Assembly: GCA_964653285.1 (NCBI GenBank)
Contig: CAZZEX010000031.1
Span: 1 to 47,769, forward strand
Direction of reading: 5' to 3'
DNA length: 47,769 nt
From: CAZZEX01 sp964653285
Lineage (GTDB): Bacteria > Chloroflexota > Anaerolineae > B4-G1
Translations under genes and position numbers: made by a program
The notes under the pieces: generated by a model
What the model saw: the letters and a program-made list of their open reading frames with translations, nothing else
What the model was told of the DNA's origin: nothing
Database searches by the model: none
Shown: piece by piece, positions 15,707 through 24,916 of the stretch
How the letters are laid out: each line of letters opens with the position of its first letter
Position numbering within the stretch: position 1 is the stretch's first letter

Positions 15707-15734
15707 AGTATACTTGACCTTGGGCGAAAGTCAA
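15707..15734 (-). promoter_or_regulatory. promoter of the membrane/FGE gene
   Basis: On the minus strand, TTGACT (15734-15729), a 16-nt spacer and TATACT (15712-15707), about 40 bp before the start codon at 15666. Confidence 0.65.
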
Positions 15735-15764
15735 AGTTCTCTACACTTCGCAACTGCTTGACCT

Positions 15765-15925
15765 GGTGATTACCCACATGTTGGCTGTGTCATTCTGAGC
15801 GACCGGAGGGAGCGAAGAATCTCGCCCCTGAGTGACAATTTGGTGCTGCGAAATGAGATTCTTCGTCGCTTTGCTCCTCAGAATGACAAAGACTTGGGGT
15901 GGTTGTAGAGACGTGGGTAATCACC
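15765..15925. repeat. MITE-like imperfect palindrome, 161 bp
   Basis: Perfect 13-bp terminal inverted repeats (GGTGATTACCCAC at 15765-15777 and its complement at 15913-15925) enclose inner arms that also pair. The inner arms are a CATTCTGAG-CGAAGAATCTC type sequence and its complement. It has no coding capacity and lies between two minus-strand genes. Confidence 0.75.
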
Positions 15926-15955
15926 AAGTTCAGTGCTCTCAGTACGTTCAGTGCC

Positions 15956-17158
15956 TCAGGGGTTTCGTTTTCCTGGCAGCAGGAGGATGAGCGGCAGGCC
16001 CAACAGCGGGATGACGGCGCTGGCGGTGAAGGCCAGACGCAGCCCGAACAGGTCCCCCAGAGCCCCCAGCACCACCACAACCCCTGAACGGAGGCTGAAA
16101 CTCAGTGCCATGTAGACGCCGTTGGCCAGCGCCCGGTTCTCGGGGAAACTCTCCTGCACCAGGGCCATGGCGACGGGGGTGACGGAGAGGGCGGTGAAAC
16201 CCAGTGCCAACAGAAGGGGGAATTGAAGCCAACCGTTGACTGCCAGAAAGATGAACATGAGAAGCGGCGTCGTCAGCATGGAGACAAAGAGAATCAACCG
16301 CCGGCCCAGCCGGTCGCTGATCGAGCCGCCCAACAGCGCGCCCACCACGCCTGCCGCTTCCAGGACCGAGAGGGATGCACCGGCGAGCCAGAGGTCGGCG
16401 CCCTCCTCGCTCAGGAAGGTGGGTAGATAGGTGGTCAGCGCCGATGTCATAAAGGAGCGCACCACGATGATGCCGGTCAGCGGGGCCAGAAGCGGTCCCA
16501 TACCTCGCAGTGCCTGCCGCCAGGGGAGTCCCTGACCCACGTTCAGCGGCTGTCCTGGCACGTCTTTGAGCCGGACGTAGAGGATGGTGGAGGCTAAGAA
16601 GCCGCCGACCATCAGCCACGGCGTGCCCTCCAGGGTCAGGAGCCGGATGGCGGTGACGATCACGATGGGCCCCAGGGTGCGACCCAACTCGCCGCCAACC
16701 ATCCAAAACCCCATGCCCCGGCCCAGGCTCCGCCCAGACAGGTTCCCAGCCACCACCGGTCCCACAGCGTGCAGGCAGGCCGAACTGAGGCCGACCACCA
16801 CCAGGAACAGGGCCAGCACCCCATAACCCGGCGCCACGCCTAGCAGGCTCATCATCGTGGCGGTCACTGCGGGGGCCAGGATGAAGAAGGTGCGCAGGCT
16901 GAATCGGTCGGCCAGGTGGCCGATGAAAGGCTGAAGCAGCGACGGGCCCTGCATGAAAACCGTCAGTAGCCCGGCCTCGGTATTGGAGAGGGATAGATTG
17001 GCGATGAAGACTGGCAGGAGGGACGGCAGGAAGGCGGTATAGGTGTCGTGCATCGCGTGCCCGGCGCTGACGGTGAGCACGTGGCCCGTTTGGAATCGTT
17101 CTGCTTCAGCGGCCGGGGCCACTGGCTGGCTCTCAACTATGGCGTCCGCGGTTGGCAT
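15956..17158 (-). CDS. MFS transporter, fosmidomycin-resistance (Fsr) type
   Basis: A 400-residue inner-membrane protein with about 12 hydrophobic segments. The N-terminal helix motif HVLTVSAGHAMHDTYTAFLPSLLP and the loop GHLADRFSLRTFF are typical of the Fsr family of drug/solute exporters. A second copy of the MFS loop motif occurs at GGSISDRLGRR. GGAG lies 8 nt before the ATG and a good promoter lies upstream. Substrate cannot be inferred. It stands alone, transcribed away from the sugar cluster. Confidence 0.88.
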   Translation of the reverse strand: MPTADAIVESQPVAPAAEAERFQTGHVLTVSAGHAMHDTYTAFLPSLLPVFIANLSLSNTEAGLLTVFMQGPSLLQPFIGHLADRFSLRTFFILAPAVTATMMSLLGVAPGYGVLALFLVVVGLSSACLHAVGPVVAGNLSGRSLGRGMGFWMVGGELGRTLGPIVIVTAIRLLTLEGTPWLMVGGFLASTILYVRLKDVPGQPLNVGQGLPWRQALRGMGPLLAPLTGIIVVRSFMTSALTTYLPTFLSEEGADLWLAGASLSVLEAAGVVGALLGGSISDRLGRRLILFVSMLTTPLLMFIFLAVNGWLQFPLLLALGFTALSVTPVAMALVQESFPENRALANGVYMALSFSLRSGVVVVLGALGDLFGLRLAFTASAVIPLLGLPLILLLPGKRNP

Positions 17159-17178
17159 ACTGGATTCTCCATTTTACT

Positions 17179-17207
17179 ATGATACCACACCCTCCAGGGC
17201 AGGTCAA
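17179..17207 (-). promoter_or_regulatory. promoter of the MFS gene
   Basis: On the minus strand, TTGACC (17207-17202), a 17-nt spacer and TATCAT (17184-17179), about 20 bp before the start codon; the transcript would have a very short leader. Confidence 0.6.
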
Positions 17208-17267
17208 AATGGGTGTGTCAGGAAGGTGCATTTCAATTTGGGGGCGAACTTGTAGCAGCCGCAGCAG

Positions 17268-17368
17268 CCCCGGACGTGAACGTCCGGGCTGAAAGGGCAA
17301 AGCCCTGCGGGCTAAAATTCAGCCCCGAAGGGGCTTCGCTCCCTCAGCACGGGGGTTCAGCCCCGTGC
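17268..17368. repeat. cluster of palindromic hairpins (dispersed-repeat type)
   Basis: Consecutive perfect inverted repeats: CCCGGACG-TGAA-CGTCCGGG (17269-17288), AGGGC-AAA-GCCCT (17294-17306), CCCC-GAA-GGGG, and GCACGGGG with CCCCGTGC (17347-17368). It sits in the divergent gap between the MFS and sulfatase genes and looks like a mobile extragenic palindromic unit. Confidence 0.65.
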
Positions 17369-17398
17369 TTGCCCTGAGGAGATGGCCCGGCGGTAAGG

Positions 17399-17427
17399 TT
17401 GACAAGGAGGCCCGATGGGTGTATGTT
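17399..17427 (+). promoter_or_regulatory. candidate promoter of the sulfatase/GH116 operon
   Basis: TTGACA (17399-17404), a 17-nt spacer and TATGTT (17422-17427). It would give a leader of about 90 nt before the sulfatase ATG at 17523. It overlaps an AAGGAGG with an ATG at 17415 that is in frame with the sulfatase. Confidence 0.5.
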
Positions 17428-17522
17428 TCGCTTCCGCGTGTTGCTGCCACTACGTTGTCAGTTTCAGAGGAGATAAGAGGCTCTGCTCACTCTACATGAC
17501 ATGCGGTCGCTGGAGGTGCACC

Positions 17523-18905
17523 ATGAACGTCATCGGCATCATGCTGGATAGCCTTCGCCAGGATCACGTCAGTTTCTACCATGGCGGCCAATCTGTCTTC
17601 GAGGGCCTGCCTGCCTGCCAGACGCCCAACCTGGACGCTTTCGCGCGGGAATGCGTCGTCTTCGACAACGCCTATCCCGAGGCGCTGCCCACCATCCCGG
17701 TGCGCACGCAACTCTTCACCGGGCAGCGCACCCTGCCTTACCGGCCATGGCAGCCGCTGACCGGGGAGGACATCTCCGTCGCCGAGATCCTGCGCGCCGA
17801 GGGATACGTATGCGGCCTCGTCTCTGATTGTTACCACTACCGGGCGCCGGGCATGAACTTTCATCGTGGGTTTCACGCCTACCGTTGGGTACGCGGTCAG
17901 GAGTACGACCCGTGGACGTCGCATCCGCCCCGCCGCAACCTGGACGACTATGTGAATGAGCACTACGACGCCACCTGGCGCGGCCGCGTGGCGCAGTTCC
18001 TGGCCAACACCGACGATTTCACCCGCGAAGAAGACTGGTTCCCCGCCCAGGTAGTGGACGAGGCGGTTGACTGGCTGACGCGCAACCGCAGTCACCCGCA
18101 CATCTTCGCCTGGATAGATTCCTTCGACCCGCACGAGCCGTGGGACCCACCAGCCCGTTTCGACACCTACACCGACCCCGACTATCGCGGCCAGCGGCTG
18201 ATCATGCCCATGGGCGGCCCGGTAGAGGATTGGGCCACGACCGAGGAGATCCACCACATTCAGGGGTTGTACGCGGGCGAGGCCGCGTTCGTTGACCACT
18301 GCCTGGGACGGCTGTTTCGAACGCTCGAAGACCTGGGCTACTACGAGGACTCGGTCATCGTCCTGCTGGCTGACCACGGCCACCCGTTGGCCGATCACGG
18401 CAAGTTTCTCAAAGGCGGCGATCGCATGTACAATGAGTTGCTCAAGGTGCCGTTCATGATCCGTTTGCCCGGCGGCGAGGGTGCTCGCCGCACCCAGGCC
18501 ATCGTCCAGTTCCACGACCTGCTTCCCACTCTGTTGGACCTGCTGAGTATGGCCAACAACGCGACTTGCTTGCAAGGCCGCGACTTTCTGCCGGTGCTGC
18601 GCGGTGACGCCGATGTCCACCGCAAGGTCATCATCACTGGCTACCATGAGGCGCCCGACCGGTGCGTGCGAGACCGGACGTGGAGTTATATACAGCGGCC
18701 GGGGGGAAAGCCGGACGAATTGTACAACCTGATCGAGGATCCCCGGGAACGCACTAATCTCATTGACCAGTATCCCGAGGAGGCACGCCGGTTGGCCCGC
18801 GCCTTCGGCGGTTACTTCCGGTTCCAACTCCAGCCCGGGGTGAGCCTGACAAAGGTGAAGGGCATCCAGGGCAAGTACGAGTTGGCGTCCGGCGGCATTG
18901 CATAG
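17523..18905 (+). CDS. sulfatase-superfamily hydrolase with Thr nucleophile
   Basis: This 460-residue protein has the alkaline-phosphatase/sulfatase fold: N-terminal metal motif MLDSLRQDHV, DSFDPHEPWDPP, and LLADHGHPLADHGKFLKGG. At the active-site signature, where sulfatases have C/S-x-P-x-R, it reads T-I-P-V-R (ALPTIPVRTQLFTG). It therefore cannot form formylglycine from Cys or Ser and may be a Thr-dependent phospho- or sulfo-ester hydrolase. The start at 17523 has GGAGGT and gives the usual N-terminus; an in-frame ATG at 17415 would add a Cys-rich extension. No signal peptide is seen. It precedes the broken GH116 gene in one transcript. Confidence 0.85.
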   Translation: MNVIGIMLDSLRQDHVSFYHGGQSVFEGLPACQTPNLDAFARECVVFDNAYPEALPTIPVRTQLFTGQRTLPYRPWQPLTGEDISVAEILRAEGYVCGLVSDCYHYRAPGMNFHRGFHAYRWVRGQEYDPWTSHPPRRNLDDYVNEHYDATWRGRVAQFLANTDDFTREEDWFPAQVVDEAVDWLTRNRSHPHIFAWIDSFDPHEPWDPPARFDTYTDPDYRGQRLIMPMGGPVEDWATTEEIHHIQGLYAGEAAFVDHCLGRLFRTLEDLGYYEDSVIVLLADHGHPLADHGKFLKGGDRMYNELLKVPFMIRLPGGEGARRTQAIVQFHDLLPTLLDLLSMANNATCLQGRDFLPVLRGDADVHRKVIITGYHEAPDRCVRDRTWSYIQRPGGKPDELYNLIEDPRERTNLIDQYPEEARRLARAFGGYFRFQLQPGVSLTKVKGIQGKYELASGGIA

Positions 18906-18942
18906 GTGCCGGGTCGAGCGCAGGCTCATAGGAGGAACCCGG

Positions 18943-21611
18943 ATGTCCTCATCCACCCTACGCCAGCACAAGGTCTACCGCGGCGAACCCCTCCGGGCCG
19001 TGGCCATGCCGTTGGGCGGTATCGGCACCGGCACTATCGCTCTGTGTGGCGACGGCTCCCTGCGCCAGTGGCAGATTCACAATCAGGTCAACCACCTGGC
19101 CTGTGTCCCCCATTCCTTCTTTGCAGTGTGGGCGCGGCCAGTCCGCCCGACGGGCGAGCCGGTGGCGCGCGTGCTGCAGTCCAGCGCGCTGTACGACACG
19201 GAGGGGCCACTGCCCCCGCCCACGTCCAACGATCACCTGGTGCCGCCTGCCCACCGGGCGCTCTTGAAGCGGCTGCCCGGCGTGGAAGCCACCGAGTTCA
19301 TCGGCGAGTATCCCATCGCAGAACTGACCTACCACGACCCGGCACTGCCCCTCGACGTGACGATGGAGGCGTTCAGTCCCTTCGTCCCGCTGAAGAGCAA
19401 GGACTCTGGCCTGCCGGCCATCGCCTTCAACATCACGGTGACCAACCCGACCGATCAGGCCATGCTGGCCTCCATGGCGGCCGCGCTGCAGAACGCAGTG
19501 GGTTGGGACGGCGTCATCCCCATTTCCGGTACCGAGTGCTCCGTCTATGGCGGCAACCTCAACACGTTGGTGCGGCTGGACGACGTGACGGTCATCAATA
19601 TGGGTACGGTGCGTCTGCCGGAAGATGACGCTGGCTACGGCAGCATGGTGCTGGCGGCCCTCTCGCCCGACGCCACCTGCCTGGCCCAGTGGGATGACCT
19701 GGACGCCTTCTGGGCGGACTTCCGCTCCGACGGCCGGCTAAGCAGCGTGGCCAATACCACCCCCAGCCCGGCGGGGCGCACCTGGAATGGAGCGCTGGCT
19801 GTCCCCTTTTCCCTCGCCCCTGGTGGATCCCGCACCATCACGTTCATCGTCGCCTGGCACTTCCCGAACCGCTACGTCAACTGGTCGCAGCGCCGGTTCT
19901 TTGGCATTGAGGACGAGAAGAGCAAGTTCTGGTTGGGCAATCAGTATAACAACTGGTTTCGCTCGGCATTGGACGTGACGAACTACGTGCAAACCCATTT
20001 CGAGCGGTTGGCCGGGCAAACTCGGCTGGCCCGCGACACCTTCTACGACACCACGCTACCCTACCCGCTGATTGATGCCGTCACCGCGCAGATGAGCGTC
20101 ATCCGCTCCCCCACCTGTTTCTGGACGGAAGATGGCCGCTTTTTCGGCTTCGAGGGATGCTGCGGCGCTTCCACCTCGCACCACACCGAGCCCTTCGGCG
20201 GCTGCTGTCCGCTCAACTGCACCCACGTGTGGAATTACGAGATGGCGCTGGCCCGGTTGTTCCCGGCGCTGGAGCGCACCATGCGCGAGACGGAGTGGGA
20301 CATCCAGCAGCACCCGTCGGGCTACCTGCCCCATCGCGTACCCCTGCCCATCTACCTGCCACGCCCCTGGGATCGCGAGATCGGCGGGCCGGCCCGCCCG
20401 GCGTTGGACGGCCTGCTGGGCGGTATCTTGAAAACGTATCGTGAGTACCGGGCCTGCGGCGACGCGGAACTCTCCCCCGCTTCGGGGGGTCAGGGGGGGG
20501 TGAATGGCTGGCCCACGTGTGGCCCTCGGTGAAGAAGGCGCTGGACTATGTGTGGACAGCGCACGATCCTGGCCGGAGTGGCGTCATCGAGGGGGAGCAG
20601 CCCAACACCTACGACATCTCCATCTACGGGGCCAACACCTTCATCGGCACACTCTACCTGGCGGCCCTGCGGGCGGTGAGTGTCATAGCTGGTCTGCGCG
20701 GGGAGGACGACCTGGCGGCTAGGTGCCGGGAGGTCTACCAGAGCGGCCGGGCGGCCCTGGATCAGCGGCTGTGGAACGGCGCGTACTACGTCCAGGACGT
20801 GCACCTGGAGGAGTATCCTGAGCAGAACTGGGTCACCGGTTGTCACTCTGACCAGTTGCTGGGACAGTGGTGGGCGCACATCTTGGGGCTGGGCCACGTC
20901 CTGGACGCCGACCGGGTGCGCACCGCTGCCCTTTCCATCTTCCGTTACAACTTCCGGGAAAACTTCCACGGCCACAAGCAGCGGCCGCGTGCCTTCGTCA
21001 CCGACGACGATCGAGGGTTGCTGAACTGCGCCTGGCCCGGGGGCGGCCGCCCCCAGGTGCCCATCCAGTACTCAGACGAGGTGTGAACCGGCATCGAGTA
21101 CGAGGTGGCCGGGCTGCTGCTGTACGAGGGCGAGGTAGAGCCAGCCTTGCGCATCGTGGAGGCGGTGCGCACCCGCTACGACGGGTGCAAGCAAAGCCCG
21201 TGGAACGACATCGAATGCGGTGATCATTACGTGCGGGCGATGGCAGCGTGGGCACTGCTGGAGGCCGCGTCCGGCTATCGCTACGACGCGGGCGTGGCAG
21301 AGGTCGGCTTCGCCCCGGCTCTGACGCCGGAGGATTACCGGGCGCCCTTTGTGGCCCGAGATGGCTGGGGCACGTTCATCCAACGTGTGACCGGCGGCGC
21401 ACAGGTGGAAACCATCACGCCCGTCTGCGGTTCGCTGGAGGTGAGGGCGCTGCACTTCCGGCCACAGGGCGCGGTGCAGTCGGCAGCCGTGACGGTGGAC
21501 GGTCAGCCCGTGTCGGCCCTGTTCTCTCAGGCTGGTGGCGAGGTCACCCTTGCGCTGGCCGAACCGATCACACTCCGTGCTGGACAGACGCTGAAGGTCT
21601 CCCTGTCGTAA
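18943..21611 (+). pseudogene. GH116 family glycosidase, frameshifted and with an internal stop
   Basis: GH116 enzymes are beta-glucosidases/glucosylceramidases. The N-terminal domain starts GGIGTGTIALCGDGSLRQWQ. The nucleophile region CTHVWNYE is intact, as is NTYDISIYGANTFIGTLYLAAL from the acid/base region. Two lesions split the frame. Near 20470-20503 a G/C-run hairpin insert shifts frame, and the family sequence resumes as WLAHVWPSVKKALDYVW. At 21084-21086 a TGA stands where the family has Trp (DEV-W-TGIEY). After it the same frame continues to 21611. The start has GGAGG 7 nt upstream. The pieces together would make about 890 residues. It looks like a recent pseudogene unless the lesions are assembly errors. 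Confidence 0.88.
20470..20503 (+). repeat. G/C-run hairpin insert inside GH116
   Basis: C5, a 5-nt loop, G6, TCA, then G8 and TG. It matches the layout of the insert in the rhamnulokinase gene (27384-27423). Its length is not a multiple of three, so it breaks the reading frame. Confidence 0.7.
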
Positions 21612-21653
21612 ATCTGATAATCGTTGCGAACTAATTGCTTTCCTGGGCTCGCA

Positions 21654-21718
21654 GTCCCCGTCCACGGGGGCATCGTGGGCCAGGACACTTTTACATGGGA
21701 CGTCCCCGGGACGGGGAC
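21654..21718. repeat. dispersed-repeat-like inverted repeat upstream of uroD-type gene
   Basis: Arms GTCCCCGTCC (21654-21663) and GGACGGGGAC (21709-21718) enclose smaller palindromes. It lies in the 148-bp gap after the GH116 pseudogene; no other feature is seen in this gap. Confidence 0.5.
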
Positions 21719-21759
21719 TTCGAGCATCAGGGTGAGTAATTACCGGGGGAGGAAAGCAA

Positions 21760-22971
21760 GTGAGCTCCAGAGAGCGTGTTCTTACAGCGCTGCGCCACCA
21801 GGAGCCCGACCGCGTGCCCATTGACCTGGATGGCATGCGTTCTACCGGCATCATGGCCGTGGCCTACAACCGTCTGAAGGCTTACCTGGGCATGACGGAC
21901 AGCGAGACCAAAGTATACGACATTATGCAGCAATTGGCCCACCCGGAGCCGCCGGTTCTGGAGCGGTTCGGTGTGGACGTTCTTCCTTTGCCCCGCGCAT
22001 CGTGGGGGTTTGACACGGACAACCCGGCGTGGAAGCCCTGGACGCTGCCTGACGGCTCATCGGCTGTGGTTCCTTCTGGTTTCAACCCGCTGCAGAACGA
22101 CCGTGGCGATTGGCTTGTCCTGGATGATGAAGGCCACGTTGCTTACCGCATGCCGGCCGGCGGCCTCTACTTTGACCAGGTGTTTCATCCGCTGGCGGAA
22201 GCGACCACGATCGCCGAGATCGAAGCCTTTGAATTGCCGGACATCTCTGACGAGGAACTGGTCTGGCTGCGCGGCGAGGCCCGCCGCCTGTACGAGACCA
22301 CCGACAAGGCGATCATGGGCGAATTTGGCGGCAACATCCTGGAAGCGGCCCAGGGCCTGCGGGGGTGGGAGCGCTTCATGATGGACATGGTCCTGGAGCC
22401 CAAACTGGCCCAGGCCCTGACCCAGAAACTGGCCGACCACTACGTCGCCCATCCGCCGCGTTACCTCGACAGCGTGGACGACTACGTTCAGATCATCCAG
22501 ATGGGCGACGACCTGGGCACCCAGCGCGGGCCGCAGATGTCGCCTGCCATGTATCGCAGATTCATCAAGCCGTGTCACCGGCAGGTGTACGAGTACGTCA
22601 AGACCCACAGTGATCTGTACATCTTTTTGCACACTTGCGGCAGCATCTACAAGTTGATCCCGGACCTCATCGAGGTCGGCGTGGACATTCTGAATCCGGT
22701 GCAGATCTCAGCGGCGGAGATGGATCCGGTGCGGCTGAAACGCGAGTTTGGCCGGGATGTCGTCTTCTGGGGCGGCGGGGCCGACACGCAGCACGTGTTG
22801 CCCAACGGTACGCCGGAGGAGGTCCGGCAGCACGTGCGGAAACTGATCGAGGTATTTGCCCCGGGCGGCGGTTACGTTTTCTGCCAGGTGCATAATATTC
22901 AGGCCAACGTGCCGCCGGAGAACGTGGTGGCTATGTTCGAGGCGGCATTGGAGTTCGGTCGCTATTCATAA
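21760..22971 (+). CDS. uroporphyrinogen decarboxylase (UroD)-family protein
   Basis: This 403-residue member of the UroD/MtaA superfamily has the N-terminal RVLTALRHQEPDRVPID, a central FLHTCGSI-KLIPDLIEVGVDILNPVQ block, and the C-terminal RDVVFWGGGADTQ and GGGYVF motifs. Members in sugar or methylated-compound clusters are not heme enzymes; many are corrinoid methyltransferases, and the HTCG Cys could bind Zn. The GTG start has GGGAGG 7 nt upstream. It follows the GH116 pseudogene, and a second UroD C-terminal relic is found at 42539. Its role in deoxysugar use is unknown. Confidence 0.8.
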   Translation: MSSRERVLTALRHQEPDRVPIDLDGMRSTGIMAVAYNRLKAYLGMTDSETKVYDIMQQLAHPEPPVLERFGVDVLPLPRASWGFDTDNPAWKPWTLPDGSSAVVPSGFNPLQNDRGDWLVLDDEGHVAYRMPAGGLYFDQVFHPLAEATTIAEIEAFELPDISDEELVWLRGEARRLYETTDKAIMGEFGGNILEAAQGLRGWERFMMDMVLEPKLAQALTQKLADHYVAHPPRYLDSVDDYVQIIQMGDDLGTQRGPQMSPAMYRRFIKPCHRQVYEYVKTHSDLYIFLHTCGSIYKLIPDLIEVGVDILNPVQISAAEMDPVRLKREFGRDVVFWGGGADTQHVLPNGTPEEVRQHVRKLIEVFAPGGGYVFCQVHNIQANVPPENVVAMFEAALEFGRYS

Positions 22972-23272
22972 TCCGTCGCTCTATCGGATTTTCTGGTTCA
23001 TTGTGCTGCCTCTTTCGGTGCCCGGCCTCGTCGCCACGTTTCTGTTCGTGTTGGTTTTCGCCTGGAACGAGTACCTGCTGGCGCTGTTTCTTTCGAGTGC
23101 AAATGCTCAGACGCTGCCGCTGACGGTGGCGGCCCAGAACGCAACCCGAGGACCGCAGTGGTGGTACCTGTCGGTCCTGATTCTGATTATGATCATACCG
23201 GTCATTGCCATAGCCATTGCTCTGGAGCGTTACATCGCGCGCGGGTTGTTGGTCGGCGCTATCAAAGGATGA
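22972..23272 (+). pseudogene. ABC sugar permease C-terminal remnant (MalG type)
   Basis: The frame from about 22969 reads LYRIFWFIVLPLSVPGLVAT, the second half of the EAA coupling loop. The last two membrane helices follow, with the family ending ERYIARGLLVGAIKG. All upstream helices are missing; the remnant begins directly at the UroD stop, so a deletion removed the rest of a carbohydrate permease and probably the transporter genes before it. It has no start codon of its own in a sensible position. Confidence 0.85.
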
Positions 23273-23322
23273 CCAGCGAGCGAATTCTGGATGCCTGAGA
23301 CCTTTTTCACGGGAGGAGCGCT

Positions 23323-24843
23323 ATGTCCCAAAGTCGCTACATCCTGGCGCATGACCTGGGAACAACGGGCAACAAAGCAACACTCTTCGATGCCGCTGGC
23401 GCCACGGTCGCTACTGCCTCTGAGGCTTACGAGACGGCTTATCCCCATCCCAACTGGGCCGAGCAAGACCCCGCTGATTGGCAACGGGCTGTCTTTCAGT
23501 GCACCCGCCGCCTGTTAACTCGATCATCGGTCCCGCCGGAGGCCATTGCGGTCGTGAGTTTCAGCGGTCACATGCAAGGCGCGCTGATGGTAGACAGCGA
23601 AGGAGTGCCTCTCCGTCCGGCCATCATCTGGGCCGACCAGCGGGCGACCCCCCAGGCCGATTTGATCCGCCAGGCCTGCGGCGAAGAGAACATCTATCGG
23701 CTCACTGGGCATCGCGTGAGCGCAGCCTATACAGCAGCGAAGGTACTGTGGGTCAAAAATAACCAACCCGACGTCTACCGCCGGGTGCACAAGGTTCTGC
23801 AGTCAAAGGACTATGCTGCCTTTCTGCTGACCGGTGTCTTTGCCACTGACTACTCCGATGCATCTGGTACTCAGGTTTTCGACCTCGAGGGTCGCTGTTG
23901 GGCTGTTGATGTGCTGGATACTCTCGGCTTGACTGTGGATCTTTTCCCCGATGTGTACCCCTCCACAGCCGTCATTGGTGGCGTTACCGCTGAGGCAGCA
24001 GCCGCCACCGGTCTGCTGGCCGGTACGCCAGTAGTCATCGGTGGTGGCGACGGCGCTTGTGCCACCGTTGGAGCCGGGTCGGTGCGGGAGGGAGATGCCT
24101 ACACTTACGTTGGTTCCTCTGCCTGGATTGCGCTGACCACTCGCCACCCCGTTTTTGATCCCCAGCGGCGCACCTTCACTTTTGCCCACCTTGACCCGGA
24201 TCTCTACTTCCCCGTCGGCACCATGCAAGCGGCTGGCGGAGCATACGGCTGGCTGGAACGCCTCTGGCGCGGCGATGAGGACGAGGATACCCTTTACCAA
24301 ACGATGGATGCCGAGGCTACGACGGTGCCGGCCGGGGCCGGGGGGGTGCTCTTCCTGCCCTACCTGCTGGGCGAGCGCAGTCCCCACTGGAACCCGCTGG
24401 CTCGGGCTGCTTTCGTCGGGCTGGCGATGCCCCATGGCCGGGCAGAACTATCGCGAGCGGTCCTCGAAGGGGTGGCCTTTAACCTGCGGCTCATTCTCGA
24501 CGCGCTGCGGGCCCAGGGGGTTCAGGTGGAGGCGATGCGCCTCATCGGCGGTGGCGCACACAGCGCCGTCTGGCGGCAAATCCTGGCCGACGTATACGAT
24601 CTGCCCATCTTGCTACCCACGCTGACTGCCGAAGCGACAGCCCTGGGCGCGACCATCGCCGGAGGGGTTGGTGTAGGTATCTTCCCCGATTTCAGCGTGG
24701 CCACTCGCCTCATTTCGACCGCAGAGGCCGAGCGTCCCGACCCTGCTCATAGCCAACGTTACGCTGCCCTCTACGAACTATTTCAACAAACCTACACTGT
24801 CCTGGAACCAATTTTTGAACAATTGGCCACCCTGGCAGAGTGA
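23323..24843 (+). CDS. xylB: FGGY-family carbohydrate kinase, xylulokinase-like
   Basis: A 506-residue cytoplasmic kinase with the FGGY fold. It has the phosphate-1 motif LAHDLGTTGNKATLFD, the substrate region SGHMQGALMVDSEGVPLRPAIIWADQRA, a catalytic Asp expected in the GGGDGACATVG block, and the C-terminal signature LIGGGAHSAVWRQILADV. Overall it is closest to xylulokinase. In this cluster it might phosphorylate D-xylulose or a related ketose such as fuculose. GGGAGGAG precedes the ATG. It is followed by fucI and rhaB in the same direction. Confidence 0.85.
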   Translation: MSQSRYILAHDLGTTGNKATLFDAAGATVATASEAYETAYPHPNWAEQDPADWQRAVFQCTRRLLTRSSVPPEAIAVVSFSGHMQGALMVDSEGVPLRPAIIWADQRATPQADLIRQACGEENIYRLTGHRVSAAYTAAKVLWVKNNQPDVYRRVHKVLQSKDYAAFLLTGVFATDYSDASGTQVFDLEGRCWAVDVLDTLGLTVDLFPDVYPSTAVIGGVTAEAAAATGLLAGTPVVIGGGDGACATVGAGSVREGDAYTYVGSSAWIALTTRHPVFDPQRRTFTFAHLDPDLYFPVGTMQAAGGAYGWLERLWRGDEDEDTLYQTMDAEATTVPAGAGGVLFLPYLLGERSPHWNPLARAAFVGLAMPHGRAELSRAVLEGVAFNLRLILDALRAQGVQVEAMRLIGGGAHSAVWRQILADVYDLPILLPTLTAEATALGATIAGGVGVGIFPDFSVATRLISTAEAERPDPAHSQRYAALYELFQQTYTVLEPIFEQLATLAE

Positions 24844-24916
24844 AACACGCTCGTTTGGCAGGCGGAACCTGACCATGCATCCTGCTAACAAAAGTCCATT
24901 TTAGGGAGGATAAACA

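Noticed and set aside
17415..17522. N-terminal extension of the sulfatase from an ATG at 17415 with AAGGAGG.
   Set aside because: The 36 added residues are Cys-rich and unlike any sulfatase N-terminus, the region overlaps a promoter-like TTGACA/TATGTT, and the ATG at 17523 has a better-fitting context. It stays a minor alternative.
17487..18971. A 494-codon open frame on the minus strand opposite the sulfatase.
   Set aside because: The plus-strand reading has intact metal-site motifs and a ribosome site; the antisense frame has neither and follows from codon bias.
21084..21086. In-frame TGA in GH116 considered as recoding (selenocysteine or UGA-Trp).
   Set aside because: The family has Trp here, no SECIS-like hairpin is evident directly downstream, other genes use TGG for Trp and TGA as stop, and the same gene already carries a frameshift, so decay is simpler.
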